The notes below the pieces were generated by a model. The model was not told the DNA's origin. It saw nothing but the letters and a program-made list of their open reading frames with translations, and did not search any database. The translations under genes were made by a program, and so were the position numbers. This document shows, piece by piece, positions 1 through 8,904 of a DNA stretch of 64,000 bases (position 1 is its first letter; every line of letters starts with the position of its first letter). The DNA is from Actinomycetota bacterium (lineage in GTDB: Bacteria > Actinomycetota > Thermoleophilia > Miltoncostaeales > Miltoncostaeaceae), in NCBI GenBank assembly GCA_016870155.1, contig VGCE01000004.1:124001-188000 (forward strand), in the 5' to 3' direction.

Positions 1-570
1 CCCGCTCCCCAGAAGGAGCGCCTCGTGCCGAAGGCCGCGATGGAGAAGGTGGCCAAGGAGAGCGCCTGCATCCTCTGCGCCGCCTGCTACTCGGAGTGCA
101 ACTCGCTGGCCGCCGACCCGGAGTTCGTGGGTCCGGCCGCATTCGCGTGGGGCTACCGGTTTGCCGCCGATGAGCGCGACGCGCAGCGCAAGAACCGCGC
201 CAAGCTCTACTCGGGCCAGCACGGCATCTGGGACTGCACCCGCTGCATGTTCTGCAACGAGCGCTGCCCCAAGGGCGTGGACCCGCGCGACGCCATCGAG
301 AAGCTCGGCGCCATCGCGTTCCAGGAGAAGGTCACCAAGGACAAGGGCGCCCGCCACGCCAAGGCGTTCCTCATCTCCATGAGGACCGGCGGAAAGCTCA
401 ATGAGCAGCTCGTGGGTGGCTTGACCGACCCGGTGGGCGGCGCGTTCAACGCCCCGCTCGCTCTGCGCATGCTGCAGAAGGGCAAGCTGCCGGCCTCGCC
501 GCTCACCCACCGGGTGAAGAACCGCGACCAGGTCACGAAGCTCATCAAGAACGTGAAGGAGACCATCTAG
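1..570 (+). CDS. sdhB: Succinate dehydrogenase/fumarate reductase iron-sulfur subunit, C-terminal part (5' end outside window)
   Basis: The reading frame is open from base 1, so the gene is cut by the window edge. A GTG at 25 would give a shorter protein but is inside the conserved domain. The visible 189 residues hold two ferredoxin-like cysteine clusters, CILCAACYSEC and CTRCMFCNERCP, which in SdhB/FrdB bind the [4Fe-4S] and [3Fe-4S] centres that pass electrons to quinone. The N-terminal [2Fe-2S] domain is not in view. The stop TAG shares its last base with the GTG start of the next gene, so the two are translationally coupled. The partner is a CCG-domain subunit rather than a classical membrane anchor. 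Confidence 0.85.
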   Translation, partial: PAPQKERLVPKAAMEKVAKESACILCAACYSECNSLAADPEFVGPAAFAWGYRFAADERDAQRKNRAKLYSGQHGIWDCTRCMFCNERCPKGVDPRDAIEKLGAIAFQEKVTKDKGARHAKAFLISMRTGGKLNEQLVGGLTDPVGGAFNAPLALRMLQKGKLPASPLTHRVKNRDQVTKLIKNVKETI

Positions 571-1454
571 TGCCGCGTCAGTTCGCCTACTACCCCGGCT
601 GCGTGGCCGAGTTCAGCTCGAAGGAGCTCAACGCCACCACCAAGGCCCTGGCGCCGCTACTGGACATCGAGCTGCTGCCCATGCCGCAGGCCACGTGCTG
701 CGGCGCCGGCGACATCGCCGAGGCCAAGCCCAACCTGTACCTCACGCTCAACGTGCGCATTCTCTCGGAGGCCGAGGAGATGGGCGCGGACATCCTCACC
801 ATCTGCAACGTGTGCACGCTCAACCTGCGTCGTGCGAACAAGATGGTGAGGGAGGACCCGCGCCTGCTGGAGCAGGTGAACGGCGAGCTGGTGAACGCCG
901 GCGCCCGCCCGTACCGGGGCACCATCGACGTGACGCACCTGCTCTGGTACCTCGCCACCGAGGAGGGCCTCTCGCTGCTCGAGCAGCGCGGCCCCAAGGG
1001 GCTGGGCGGTCTTCGCGTGGCGCCGTACTACGGCTGCCAGCTGCTCCGGCCGTCGTCGGTGATGGGCTTCGAGGACCCGGACCGCCCGCAGTCGCTGGAG
1101 CGCCTCATCACCGCGCTCGGCGGCGAGGTGGCCGACTACGACGGCAAGACCCGCTGCTGCGGCTTCCCGATCATCCTCGCCCGCGAGGAGGTCGCCCTGC
1201 GCGAGAGCCACGTGGCGCTTGCCGGTGCCCGCGACGCCGGCGCCCAGGCGATGGTCACGCCGTGCCCGCTGTGCCACCTGGCCATGGATGCCTACCAGCG
1301 CAAGACCGAGCAGCTGATGGGCGAGGAGTACGCCATGCCGGTGCTGCACCTGCCGCAGCTCATCGGCCTGGCCTTGGGCCTGCCCACGCAAACCATGGAG
1401 TTCAAGCGCCACTTCACGTCGGTGGACGAGGTGCTGCAGACCGTCGGCGCATAG
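570..1454 (+). CDS. CCG-domain (HdrB-like) subunit of succinate dehydrogenase/fumarate reductase
   Basis: This 294-residue protein has two cysteine-rich CCG domains of the heterodisulfide reductase B type. Domain 1 has C11, C43-C44-G and C79xxC82. Domain 2 has C156, C196-C197-G and C232xxC235. In the family these bind non-cubane Fe-S clusters, and the non-classical (type E) succinate:quinone oxidoreductases use such a subunit in place of heme-b anchors. It starts at GTG 570, overlapping the upstream stop by one base. It has no transmembrane segment and would sit peripherally on the membrane. An HdrB role in another redox complex is possible, but the coupling to SdhB favours the dehydrogenase. 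Confidence 0.8.
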   Translation: MPRQFAYYPGCVAEFSSKELNATTKALAPLLDIELLPMPQATCCGAGDIAEAKPNLYLTLNVRILSEAEEMGADILTICNVCTLNLRRANKMVREDPRLLEQVNGELVNAGARPYRGTIDVTHLLWYLATEEGLSLLEQRGPKGLGGLRVAPYYGCQLLRPSSVMGFEDPDRPQSLERLITALGGEVADYDGKTRCCGFPIILAREEVALRESHVALAGARDAGAQAMVTPCPLCHLAMDAYQRKTEQLMGEEYAMPVLHLPQLIGLALGLPTQTMEFKRHFTSVDEVLQTVGA

Positions 1455-1463
1455 GCCGGGGCG

Positions 1464-1493
1464 GGTGACCGTCACCGACAGGTGACTGTCACC
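1464..1493. promoter_or_regulatory. Two tandem 13-bp dyads after the sdh genes (operator or stem-loop)
   Basis: Two nearly identical palindromes, GGTGACCGTCACC (1464-1476) and GGTGACTGTCACC (1481-1493), lie 4 bases apart. They can also pair with each other into a 13-bp stem with one mismatch and a GACA loop. They start 10 bases after the stop of the CCG subunit. There is no T-run, so a rho-independent terminator is not typical. Tandem dyads of this spacing also suit a repressor site for the gene at 1582. Confidence 0.4.
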
Positions 1494-1581
1494 GGGGTCG
1501 CCGGGGTCGAGCACCCGCAGGAGCAAGAACGGCCCGGTCACCCGAGCCGTTCGCGTCTTGCCGTTCGCCTAGATTGGGACC

Positions 1582-2190
1582 GTGCGTCCCGTTCCTCTCA
1601 CCCGCGCGTCCGTGCGCGATCTCCCGGCCTGCTGCACCGACTGCGTGTTCTGGCAGACGCTGCGCGGCGGCAGCGATGAGTCGGAACGTGATCGCTGGGC
1701 GCATCGCACCGAGCGCGCCTTCGGGCCATGGGGCCGCATGCTGAGCGATGGCGACGCCGTGATCGGCGTGCTGCAGTACGGGCCCGCCGCGGCGTTCCCC
1801 CGGGCGCAGGTGCTGCCGGCCGGGCCACCAGGGCGCGACAGCGTGCTGATTACCTGTGCCTACGTGCAGGGGTCCGACCCCGCGGGGTCGATCGAGCGCC
1901 TGGTGCTCGAAGCCCTTGCCGACATCAAGGGCCGGGGCATGGCGGCCATCGAGGCCTTCGCCATGCGCTACCCCGACGAGGTGGATGCTGAGGAGCGGGC
2001 GGCCCTGGGCCACACGCTGTTCGACCTCGACATGCTCGAGAGGCTTGGATTCCGCGCGGTGCGCCGCCGCGGGCAGGTGAGCCTCATGCGCATGGAGCTC
2101 GGCGGGCTCGTGCCCGGCCTGGTCGAGCGGGCCCGGGCCGCCATCGGCGACCTGCGGCCGGCGCCCGGCGGCGCGCCCCTGCCGGCGTGA
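1582..2190 (+). CDS. GNAT-like N-acetyltransferase family protein
   Basis: A 202-residue protein starting at GTG 1582. The N-terminal third has a CCTDCVFW motif of a kind seen in actinobacterial acetyltransferase-like proteins. The central part (strand ITCAYVQG, then a helix rich in E/A and GRGM) and the C-terminal LERLGFRAVRRRGQVSLMRM segment look like the acetyl-CoA binding region and last strands of a GNAT fold. The substrate is unknown. The stop overlaps the next start by 4 bases (GTGA), so it is coupled to the membrane protein that follows. Confidence 0.55.
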   Translation: MRPVPLTRASVRDLPACCTDCVFWQTLRGGSDESERDRWAHRTERAFGPWGRMLSDGDAVIGVLQYGPAAAFPRAQVLPAGPPGRDSVLITCAYVQGSDPAGSIERLVLEALADIKGRGMAAIEAFAMRYPDEVDAEERAALGHTLFDLDMLERLGFRAVRRRGQVSLMRMELGGLVPGLVERARAAIGDLRPAPGGAPLPA

Positions 2191-3215
2191 TCCGTCGCGC
2201 GGCCGCCCTGGTCGCCGCAATCGTGGCCGTGCTCGCGGTGGCTGCGCCCGCGCTCGCCGACCCGGCGGTGGATGCCCTGCAGCAGGGATCGGCCTACGTG
2301 AGCCCCGCGGTCGGCGGCACGGGCACGGCCGACGCCCAAGCGCGCCTGCAGGCCGTGGCCGACGACCTCAATCGCGCGGGACGCCCGGTGCGCATCGCCG
2401 TGGTCACCGGCCCGGCCGGCGCGGCGTCGATGCGCGACTACGCCGCCGCCCTGCGCAAGCGCCTGGCATTCGAAGGACTCCTGGTGGCCGTGGCGCCCGA
2501 CCGACCGACCGGAGTGGCGGGCCCACGGGCGCAGGCAGCCATGACCCGCGACCTGCGGGCCGCGAAGGTGGGCGCCATCACCGACCCGGTCCAGCGCGCC
2601 GATGCCGCCGCGCGCGCCGCCGCAGGGCCGCCGCTGGCGCCATCCACCAGCGACTCCACGCGGGCGCTGCTCGGCCTGCTCGGCATCGCGCTCATCGGCG
2701 GCGTGTGGGCCGCCGCGTTCGGAATTCGCCGCAACCGGGGCGTGCGCCGCGAGCAACTCGTGGACCGCACGGCACTCGCCCGCGTGCGGCTCGACGCCAT
2801 CGGCGCGCGCCTCGACGTGCTGGCCGTGCTGCCCGAGCACCACGCCCGCGCCGACGACCGCCTGGATGCCGCCACGCGCGTGGCCCGGCGCGCGCAGGCC
2901 GAGCTCGACCAGGCCACCAAACCCGATGAGGTTCCCGCCGCCGAGGCACTGGTGGCCGAAGCCTTCATGCTGCTGCGCGACGCCGAGCGCGAGGCCGGAA
3001 TCCCCTTCCCCGATGACTACTTCGAGGGCCTCTGCCGCTGCGACCCTGCCCATGGCGAATCGAGCACCGAGGCCCCCATGCGCCCCGACGGCATCACCCG
3101 CCCCTCATGCACCGCCTGCCGCGACAAGGCGGCCGGGGGCCACCCCCAGATGCGCCGCATGGTGCCGACCCCCGCAGGCCCCATCCCCTTCGACGAAACC
3201 ACAGGAGCGCCCTGA
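2187..3215 (+). CDS. TPM-like membrane protein with C-terminal cysteine cluster
   Basis: A 342-residue protein. Residues 1-24 are a signal peptide ending ALA. Residues 26-150 resemble the extracytoplasmic TPM (TLP18.3/Psb32) domain: a motif with alternating helix and strand, including RIAVVTGPAG and LLVAVAPDRP. A single membrane helix spans about 158-180. The cytoplasmic part is a charged helical region followed by C283xC285 and C308xxC311, a possible metal site. Known TPM proteins act in membrane-protein turnover or as phosphatases, but nothing here fixes a function. GTG start with GTGA overlap to the gene upstream. Confidence 0.5.
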   Translation: MIRRAAALVAAIVAVLAVAAPALADPAVDALQQGSAYVSPAVGGTGTADAQARLQAVADDLNRAGRPVRIAVVTGPAGAASMRDYAAALRKRLAFEGLLVAVAPDRPTGVAGPRAQAAMTRDLRAAKVGAITDPVQRADAAARAAAGPPLAPSTSDSTRALLGLLGIALIGGVWAAAFGIRRNRGVRREQLVDRTALARVRLDAIGARLDVLAVLPEHHARADDRLDAATRVARRAQAELDQATKPDEVPAAEALVAEAFMLLRDAEREAGIPFPDDYFEGLCRCDPAHGESSTEAPMRPDGITRPSCTACRDKAAGGHPQMRRMVPTPAGPIPFDETTGAP

Positions 3216-3307
3216 GCACAGGCGGCCCCGACAGGGGTGGAACCCGGACGAACCCGCAACAGCAGCCTGTCGTCGCCGACCAGAGGCAGAGGCCGGGCCG
3301 CTCTAGG

Positions 3308-4315
3308 TCAAAGCCACCCATTGGTGACGAGGCTCTCGGCGATCTGCACGGCGTTGCTGGCCGCGCCCTTGCGCAGGTTGTCGGCCACGATCCACATGGC
3401 CAGGCCGTTGGGGTGCGAGGCGTCCTTGCGGATGCGCCCGATGAACACCTCATCACGGCCCTCGGCGTCGCGCGCCAGCGGATAGGCGTTGCTCGCGGGC
3501 TCGTCCTGCACCACGGCGCCGGGGGCCAGCATGAGGATCTCCCGGGCGGCCTCGGCGGTGATGGGCTCGGTGGTCTCGATGTGCACGGCCTCGGAGTGCG
3601 ACCTGATCACCGGCACGCGCACGCACGTGGCCGACACCGCCAGGTCGGGCAGGTGCAGCATCTTGCGGGTCTCGCCTGCCACCTTCACCTCCTCGCCCGT
3701 GTAGCCGCTCTCGTCGAACACGTCGATGTGCGGCAGCACGTTGAAGGCGATGGGGTGCGGATACACCTGGGGTGCGGGCTCGTCGCCGGCCAGGTTGCCG
3801 GCCGTCTGCGCGCGGAGCTCCTCGATGGCCGCCATGCCGGTGCCGCTCACCGACTGGTACGACGACACGATCACCCGCTCGAGACCCACCGCATCGACGA
3901 TGGGCCCGAGCGCCACCACCAGCGGCGCGGCCACGCAGTTGGGGTTGGCGATGATGCCCTGATGGCCCTCGATGTCGGCCTCGTTGACCTCGGGCACCAC
4001 CAGCGGCACCGCGGGGTCCATGCGGAACGCCGAGGAGTTGTCGATGACCACCGCGCCGGCCTCCACCGCCGCGGGCGCGAACTCGCGCGCGCGCTGGCCG
4101 CCGGCCGAGAACAGCGCGATATGGATGCCCTCGAACGAGCGTTCGGTGAGCTCCTGCACCTCGAAGGGCTTGCCGAGATACTCCACCACGCTGCCGGCGC
4201 TGCGCGCCGACGCCAGCGGCCGGAGCTCGGTGACCGGGAAGCCCCGCTCCTCCAGCACGCGCACCATGGTGGAGCCGACGGCGCCGGTGGCGCCGACGAC
4301 GGCCACGTTAAACAC
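3308..4315 (-). CDS. asd: Aspartate-semialdehyde dehydrogenase
   Basis: 335 residues, full length. It reduces aspartyl-phosphate to aspartate semialdehyde with NADPH in the lysine/threonine/methionine/diaminopimelate pathway. Visible features: the N-terminal nucleotide motif GATGAVG (8-14), catalytic Cys127 in [14 protein letters not shown], and the late [10 protein letters not shown] segment with the active-site His. It starts inside the end of the aspartate kinase gene (8-bp overlap), so the two form one operon transcribed leftwards. Confidence 0.95.
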   Translation of the reverse strand: MFNVAVVGATGAVGSTMVRVLEERGFPVTELRPLASARSAGSVVEYLGKPFEVQELTERSFEGIHIALFSAGGQRAREFAPAAVEAGAVVIDNSSAFRMDPAVPLVVPEVNEADIEGHQGIIANPNCVAAPLVVALGPIVDAVGLERVIVSSYQSVSGTGMAAIEELRAQTAGNLAGDEPAPQVYPHPIAFNVLPHIDVFDESGYTGEEVKVAGETRKMLHLPDLAVSATCVRVPVIRSHSEAVHIETTEPITAEAAREILMLAPGAVVQDEPASNAYPLARDAEGRDEVFIGRIRKDASHPNGLAMWIVADNLRKGAASNAVQIAESLVTNGWL

Positions 4316-5543
4316 TGCGGCGCTCCGCCTCGCTGGCCAGGTCGAAGGCCTCGTGCAGCGCGCGCACGGCGCGGTCGACCTCGCCGCGGGCGATCACCAC
4401 GGTGATGCGGATGGTGGAGGTGTCGATCATCTGGATGTTGATGCCCTCGGCCGCGAGCGTGCGGAACATGAGCGCCGCGATGCCGGGGTTCGACCGCATG
4501 CCTTCGCCGATGAGCGAGACCTTGCCGATCTGGTCGTCCGAGATGGTCTCGCGGTGCCGCAGGGTGCCGCCCATGCCATCGATCACGTCGAGGGCCTTGC
4601 GCAGGTCGGGGAGCGGCACGGTGAACGACAGGTCGGCACGGCCATCCACGCCGACGTTCTGGATGATGGTGTCCACATTGATAAGCGCATCGGCCAGCGC
4701 CGTGAACACCCCGGCGGCCACGCCGGGCTGGTCCTCCACGCCGAGCAGGGCCACCTTGGCCTCGTCGCTCCGGTGCGCGATGCCCGACACGAACGCCCTC
4801 TCCATCATGGGAGTCTCCTTGGTGATCGAGGTCCCCTCATCGGGGACGAATGATGACCGCACGTGCAGCGGGACGTCGTGCAGGCGCGCGACCTCCACCG
4901 ACCGCAGCGCGAGCACCTTGGAGCCCGAGGCGGCCATCTCGAGCATCTCCTCGTGGCTGATGAGCGGCAGCTTGGCCGCGCCCGGCTCGATTCGCGGGTC
5001 GGCCGTGAACACGCCCGCCACGTCGGTGTAGATCTCGCATACCTCGGCGCCGAGCGCGGCCGCCAGGGCAACGGCCGTGGTGTCGCTGCCGCCGCGTCCG
5101 AGGGTGGTGACGTTGCGATCCGTGGACACCCCCTGGAACCCCGCCACCAGCACCACATGTCCCTGCCCCAGCTGATCGAGCAGGCGATCGGGCTTGATCT
5201 CGAGGATCTTGGCCCTGGTGTGGGCGGTGTCGGTGAGGATCCCCGCCTGCGAGCCGGTGAATGACGCAGCGTCGTGCCCCAGGTCGTGCAGCGCCATGGC
5301 CATGAGCGCGCATGAGACCCTCTCACCGGTGGACAGCAGCATGTCCAGCTCGCGCGGCGCAGGCGACTGCGAGAGCTCATCCGCAAGCGACACGAGGCCA
5401 TCGGTGGTCTTGCCCATCGCCGAGAGCACGGCCACGACGTCGTCGCCCTGCTCACGCGCGGCGGCGATGCGGCGCGCGACATTCCTGATCTTCTCGGCGT
5501 CGGCGACGGATGATCCGCCGAACTTCATGACCCTGATGGCGAT
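4308..5543 (-). CDS. lysC: Aspartate kinase, probably started at ATC 5543
   Basis: Phosphorylates aspartate, the first step towards lysine, threonine and methionine. The kinase domain opens with [12 protein letters not shown]. Two ACT domains lie at the C terminus ([13 protein letters not shown] and [15 protein letters not shown]), the usual site of feedback control by lysine/threonine. The first ATG is at 5528, but it lies 20 bases from the only good Shine-Dalgarno sequence and would begin directly at the first strand of the domain. An in-frame ATC at 5541-5543 sits 5 bases after GAGGAGG and gives the N terminus [10 protein letters not shown], the length expected for the family. I therefore extend to 5543 (411 residues). 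If ATC is not used, the start is 5528 (406 residues). Confidence 0.9.
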   Translation of the reverse strand: MAIRVMKFGGSSVADAEKIRNVARRIAAAREQGDDVVAVLSAMGKTTDGLVSLADELSQSPAPRELDMLLSTGERVSCALMAMALHDLGHDAASFTGSQAGILTDTAHTRAKILEIKPDRLLDQLGQGHVVLVAGFQGVSTDRNVTTLGRGGSDTTAVALAAALGAEVCEIYTDVAGVFTADPRIEPGAAKLPLISHEEMLEMAASGSKVLALRSVEVARLHDVPLHVRSSFVPDEGTSITKETPMMERAFVSGIAHRSDEAKVALLGVEDQPGVAAGVFTALADALINVDTIIQNVGVDGRADLSFTVPLPDLRKALDVIDGMGGTLRHRETISDDQIGKVSLIGEGMRSNPGIAALMFRTLAAEGINIQMIDTSTIRITVVIARGEVDRAVRALHEAFDLASEAERRSV

Positions 5544-5548
5544 GGGGA

Positions 5549-5555
5549 CCTCCTC
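5549..5555 (-). promoter_or_regulatory. Ribosome binding site of lysC pointing to an ATC start
   Basis: On the minus strand the sequence reads GAGGAGG, five bases, ATC. No ATG, GTG or TTG lies at a usable distance; the next in-frame ATG is 20 bases away. Confidence 0.5.
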
Positions 5556-5608
5556 GAGGCGGGCCAGCGCGCGATTGTAGTCGCCGCGGGCTGCCGTACA
5601 CTCACCAC

Positions 5609-5956
5609 ATGGGACTCGGCGATAGCGTGCGCGAGAAGCGTGGGGATGGCAGGCGCTTCCGCATCATCGGGCTGGGGATGCTCATCGGCCTCGCATGGGG
5701 CACGATCATGTGGGCCATCACCGGCGCGCAGGGCGGCGCCACCGTGTGGTTCTACCTGGCCCTCACCATGGCCATGATCGGCGGCGGCGTGGCGGCCATC
5801 TTCGGCGCGATGAACGCCCGCAAGAGGGGCGAGCGCATCAGCCCGCGCGTCATGCCCAAGGACTCCGACGAGAAGAGGGCCGAGGCGAAGGCCGCAAAGG
5901 CCGAACGTCGCGCGCAGGCAAAGGCAGAGGCCGATGCGCGCAAGCAGTCCGGCTGA
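5609..5956 (+). CDS. Small membrane protein with two helices and a charged Ala/Lys/Glu tail
   Basis: 115 residues, unrecognised. Two hydrophobic segments (about 19-38 and 45-68) form a hairpin in the membrane. Residues 70-115 are highly charged and alanine-rich (for example [13 protein letters not shown]) and probably a helical cytoplasmic tail. It is divergent from lysC, with 65 bases between the two starts, and ends 14 bases before the SRP RNA. Confidence 0.7.
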   Translation: MGLGDSVREKRGDGRRFRIIGLGMLIGLAWGTIMWAITGAQGGATVWFYLALTMAMIGGGVAAIFGAMNARKRGERISPRVMPKDSDEKRAEAKAAKAERRAQAKAEADARKQSG

Positions 5957-5970
5957 AGTATCCTCACCCC

Positions 5971-6244
5971 GTGACCGTGCTAGGCGGGGAGCTAGCGGTG
6001 CCCTGTATCCGCAATCCGCTACAGCGGGGCTGAATCCCCGCCCGAGGGTCCTTCTCGGAGGCACGGGCTCGGATGACGAAGCATTGAAGGCGAGGTCCCA
6101 TTCGGTGGGCGACCGTGAACCAGGTCAGGTCCGGAAGGAAGCAGCCTTAAGCGGAACCGCCCACGCGCAGTGGGGCTCCCTCGCCGGAGCCGAGTCCCCG
6201 AGCACCACCTCCCGGCAGGTATTCGACGGCGGGTGCACGGTCAC
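5971..6244 (+). ncRNA. ffs: Signal recognition particle RNA, large (Bacillus-type) form with Alu domain
   Basis: The ends pair perfectly: GTGACCGTGC (5971-5980) with GCACGGTCAC (6235-6244). The 5' part has the Alu-domain signature seen in Bacillus scRNA: GTGCTAGG, then GCGGTGCCCTGTA, CGCAATCCGCT and CTGAATCCC. The S domain has the universal hairpin GGTCAGGTCCGGAAGGAAGC (starting 6123) with flanking helix. The 3' end ATTCGACGGCGGGTGCACGGT also matches the Bacillus form. The length is about 274 nt, against about 100 nt for the short form common in bacteria. It binds Ffh and targets nascent membrane proteins; the Alu domain could slow elongation. It lies directly upstream of dnaX, an arrangement known from other Gram-positives. 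Confidence 0.93.
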
Positions 6245-6256
6245 ACCTCATCCCAC

Positions 6257-7942
6257 GTGACAGACCCAGGACAGAGCCTCTACAACCGCTACCGGCCCCG
6301 CCGATTCGAGGATCTCGTCGGCCAGGAGCACGTGGCGCGCACCCTGGGCAACGCGCTGGATCGCGGCACGATCGCCCACGGGTTCCTGTTCGCGGGCCCA
6401 CGCGGCACCGGCAAGACCACCACGGCGCGCATTCTGGCCCGGTGCCTCAACTGCCAGGCGTTCCCGGCCCCCACCGCCACGCCGTGCGGCGAGTGCGACT
6501 CGTGCCTGCGCATCGGGCGCGACGACTGGCTGGACGTGGTGGAGGTGGACGCCGCGTCGAGCGCGCGGCGCATTGACGAGATGCGCGAGTGGCTCGAGAG
6601 CGTGCGGTATGCCCCGGTGGCCTCGCGCTACCGCGTGACCATCATGGATGAGGCGCACCAGATCGAGAAGGCCGCGGCGAGCTCGCTGCTGAAGACCCTC
6701 GAGGAACCGCCGCCCCAGCTGGTGGTGATCCTCTGCACCACGCACCCGTGGGACATCCTCCCCACAATCCGCTCGCGCCTGCAGACCTACACGCTGCGCA
6801 AGCCCGGCGTGGCCAACCTCATGACCGTGCTCGAGCGCGTGGCGCAGTCGGAGGGCATCGAGGCCAGCCCCCAGGCGCTCGACCTCGTGGCGCGTGCAGC
6901 CGACGGCTCGTACCGCGACGCCCTGGGCCTGCTCGACCAGATCGCCACCTTCGGCGATGGCACCGTGAGCGTGGCCGACGCCCTCGACCTGCTCGGGGTG
7001 GTGGGGCGCGAGACGCTCTTCGACCTCGTGGACCTCATGGCGCAGGGGGACGCCGCCGGCGCCTTCGAGGTGCTCGAGGAAGCGCTCGATGGCGGCGCCG
7101 ACCCCGAGCAACTGATACGCGGGCTCATCACCCAACTGCGCTACGCCTGTCTGCTTCAGCAAGGCGCTCGGGCCCGCGAGGAGTGGGCACTGGCCCCCGA
7201 GGAGCTCGACCGCCTGCAAGCGCAGGCCAACCAGCTGAGCCCCACGCAGGTGGTGCGGGCCATCGACCTCATCGGCGATGCCCAGGTGCGCATCCGCCAC
7301 GGGCAGGCCGACCCGCGTATCCAGCTCGAGCTGGTGGCCGCCAAGCTCTCACGCCCCTACCTCGACGCCGGCATCGAGGGCGTGGCCACCCGCGTGGAGC
7401 GCCTTGAGATCGCCGCGCCCTCCGCCCCGCGGCCCGCCGCAGCACCCGCGCCGGAGCCGGAGGGCGCCGGGGCGCACCCGGGGCCGGGCCCCGGGCCGGC
7501 CGCCGAGGCACCGCCCGCGCCGCCGCCCCGAGCCCACGAGGCGATGCCCGCCGATCGCGAGCACATCGGGCGCGCCTGGCCACGAATCGTGGGAATCCTC
7601 GAGCAACGCTCTCCCCACCTGCATGCGTTCCTGCAGGGGTCCGAGGTGGCCGAGGTGGCCGACCAGGTGGTGATCGTCGCGGTGAGCGGCAGCGTGGGCG
7701 TGGCGATGCTGTCGCGACCGGACGAGCGCAACGCGGTGACCGCGGTGATCCGCGACATCTCCGGCCTTGACCTGGCGGTGGAGTTCATGGAGATGCCCCG
7801 TGCAGCTGCGGCGGCCCCGGCGGGTGCTGGTGCCACCGGCGGGGATGCGGCCGACGACGGTCCCGTGGACCACGAGAAGATCATCGAGGAGATCCGTGCG
7901 GCGTTCGACGCCGAGGTGATCGACACCGACAAGAGGGAGTAG
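6257..7942 (+). CDS. dnaX: DNA polymerase III subunit gamma/tau
   Basis: 561 residues from GTG 6257. Longer upstream starts would run into the SRP RNA, and MTDPGQSLYNRYRP is the typical N terminus. Clamp-loader AAA+ ATPase: Walker A GPRGTGKTT (47-55), a zinc-binding set (CLNC, CGEC, DSC at about 63-82), Walker B VTIMDEAHQ and sensor SRC in TIRSRLQ. Residues about 390-445 are a Pro/Ala/Gly-rich linker, followed by a C-terminal tau-like domain. It loads the beta clamp and links the polymerase to the helicase. It is followed closely by ybaB and recR, the conserved dnaX-ybaB-recR order. Confidence 0.95.
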   Translation: MTDPGQSLYNRYRPRRFEDLVGQEHVARTLGNALDRGTIAHGFLFAGPRGTGKTTTARILARCLNCQAFPAPTATPCGECDSCLRIGRDDWLDVVEVDAASSARRIDEMREWLESVRYAPVASRYRVTIMDEAHQIEKAAASSLLKTLEEPPPQLVVILCTTHPWDILPTIRSRLQTYTLRKPGVANLMTVLERVAQSEGIEASPQALDLVARAADGSYRDALGLLDQIATFGDGTVSVADALDLLGVVGRETLFDLVDLMAQGDAAGAFEVLEEALDGGADPEQLIRGLITQLRYACLLQQGARAREEWALAPEELDRLQAQANQLSPTQVVRAIDLIGDAQVRIRHGQADPRIQLELVAAKLSRPYLDAGIEGVATRVERLEIAAPSAPRPAAAPAPEPEGAGAHPGPGPGPAAEAPPAPPPRAHEAMPADREHIGRAWPRIVGILEQRSPHLHAFLQGSEVAEVADQVVIVAVSGSVGVAMLSRPDERNAVTAVIRDISGLDLAVEFMEMPRAAAAAPAGAGATGGDAADDGPVDHEKIIEEIRAAFDAEVIDTDKRE

Positions 7943-7948
7943 CCAGCC

Positions 7949-8269
7949 GTGGGGATGAACCAGCAGAAGCTCATGAAGCAGATGCAGAAGATGCAGGAGG
8001 ACATGGAGCGCGTGCAGGACGAGCTCACGCGCGAGACCGTTTCGGCGTCCGCGGGCGGCGGCGCCGTGACGGCCACCGTCACCGGTGCGCTCGAGGTGGT
8101 GAGCATCGAGATCAGCCCCGATGCCGTCGACCCCGAAGACGTCGAGATGCTGCAGGACGTCATCGTGGCCGCCACGAACGAGGCCCTGCGCGCGGCCCAG
8201 GAGCTGGCCAACCAGCGCCTGGGCGCGGTGACGGGCGGCCTCTCCGGGCTGGGGCTCCCGGGCCTTTAG
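7949..8269 (+). CDS. ybaB: YbaB/EbfC family nucleoid-associated protein
   Basis: 106 residues from GTG 7949 (an ATG two codons later is possible). The N-terminal helix is rich in Met/Gln/Lys (QQKLMKQMQKMQEDMERVQ). The middle has the TVSASAGGGAVTATVTG strands and the C terminus the NEALRAAQELAN helix, as in YbaB, a DNA-binding dimer. It starts 6 bases after dnaX and precedes recR. Confidence 0.93.
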   Translation: MGMNQQKLMKQMQKMQEDMERVQDELTRETVSASAGGGAVTATVTGALEVVSIEISPDAVDPEDVEMLQDVIVAATNEALRAAQELANQRLGAVTGGLSGLGLPGL

Positions 8270-8284
8270 GCCCTCGCGCGCCGG

Positions 8285-8884
8285 ATGCCGTCGATCCTCA
8301 CACCGTCGGTGGACGCCCTGGTGGCCGAGCTCGCGCGCCTTCCGGGCATCGGGCCGCGCAGCGCCCAGAGGCTGGCGTTCCACCTGCTGAAGGCGCCGCC
8401 AGAGCGCCCGCAGGCACTGGCCGCGGCCATCATGGCGGTGGTGGAGCGCGTGAGGCCGTGCACCGAGTGCTTCTCGTTCGCCGAGGGCGATCTGTGCCCC
8501 GTGTGCGCCGACCCGCGCCGCGACGCCACGGTGATCTGCGTGGTGGAGGAGCCGTCGGCCATCGTGTCGATCGAGCGCACGCATGAGTTCCGCGGCCGGT
8601 ACCACGTGCTGGGCGGCGCGCTGTCGCCCATCGACGGAGTGGACCCCGAGGACCTGCGCATCGCCGAGCTCGACCAGCGCATCGGGCGCGACGGGGTGAC
8701 CGAGCTGGTGATCGCCACCAACCCCACCATGGCCGGCGAGGCCACCGCGCTGTTCCTGGCCGATCGCGTGCGCGGCCGCCTGCGCGTCACGCGCCTGGCC
8801 AGCGGCCTGCCCGTGGGCGCCGACCTCGAGCACGCCGATGAGCTCACGCTGGGCCGGGCTCTGCTCGGCCGGCGGGATATCTGA
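8285..8884 (+). CDS. recR: Recombination mediator protein RecR
   Basis: 199 residues, normal length. An N-terminal helix-hairpin-helix (LPGIGPRSAQRLAFHLL) is followed by a zinc finger C59xxC62...C71xxC74 and a Toprim domain beginning VICVVEEPSAI. The conserved THEFRGRYHVLGGALSP and LIIATNPT-like segments are present. With RecF/RecO it loads RecA on gapped DNA. It is the third gene of the dnaX-ybaB-recR set. Confidence 0.96.
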   Translation: MPSILTPSVDALVAELARLPGIGPRSAQRLAFHLLKAPPERPQALAAAIMAVVERVRPCTECFSFAEGDLCPVCADPRRDATVICVVEEPSAIVSIERTHEFRGRYHVLGGALSPIDGVDPEDLRIAELDQRIGRDGVTELVIATNPTMAGEATALFLADRVRGRLRVTRLASGLPVGADLEHADELTLGRALLGRRDI

Positions 8885-8904
8885 GGCGAGGCGCCGCAGA
8901 TGGC

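Noticed and set aside
25-570. GTG at 25 as the real start of the sdh Fe-S subunit
   Set aside because: The frame is open to base 1, and the residues before it (PAPQKERL) match the family, so the gene begins outside the window.
7349-8833. A 494-codon minus-strand frame opposite dnaX, ybaB and recR
   Set aside because: It lies entirely over three certain genes, is His/Arg-rich and has no recognisable motif.
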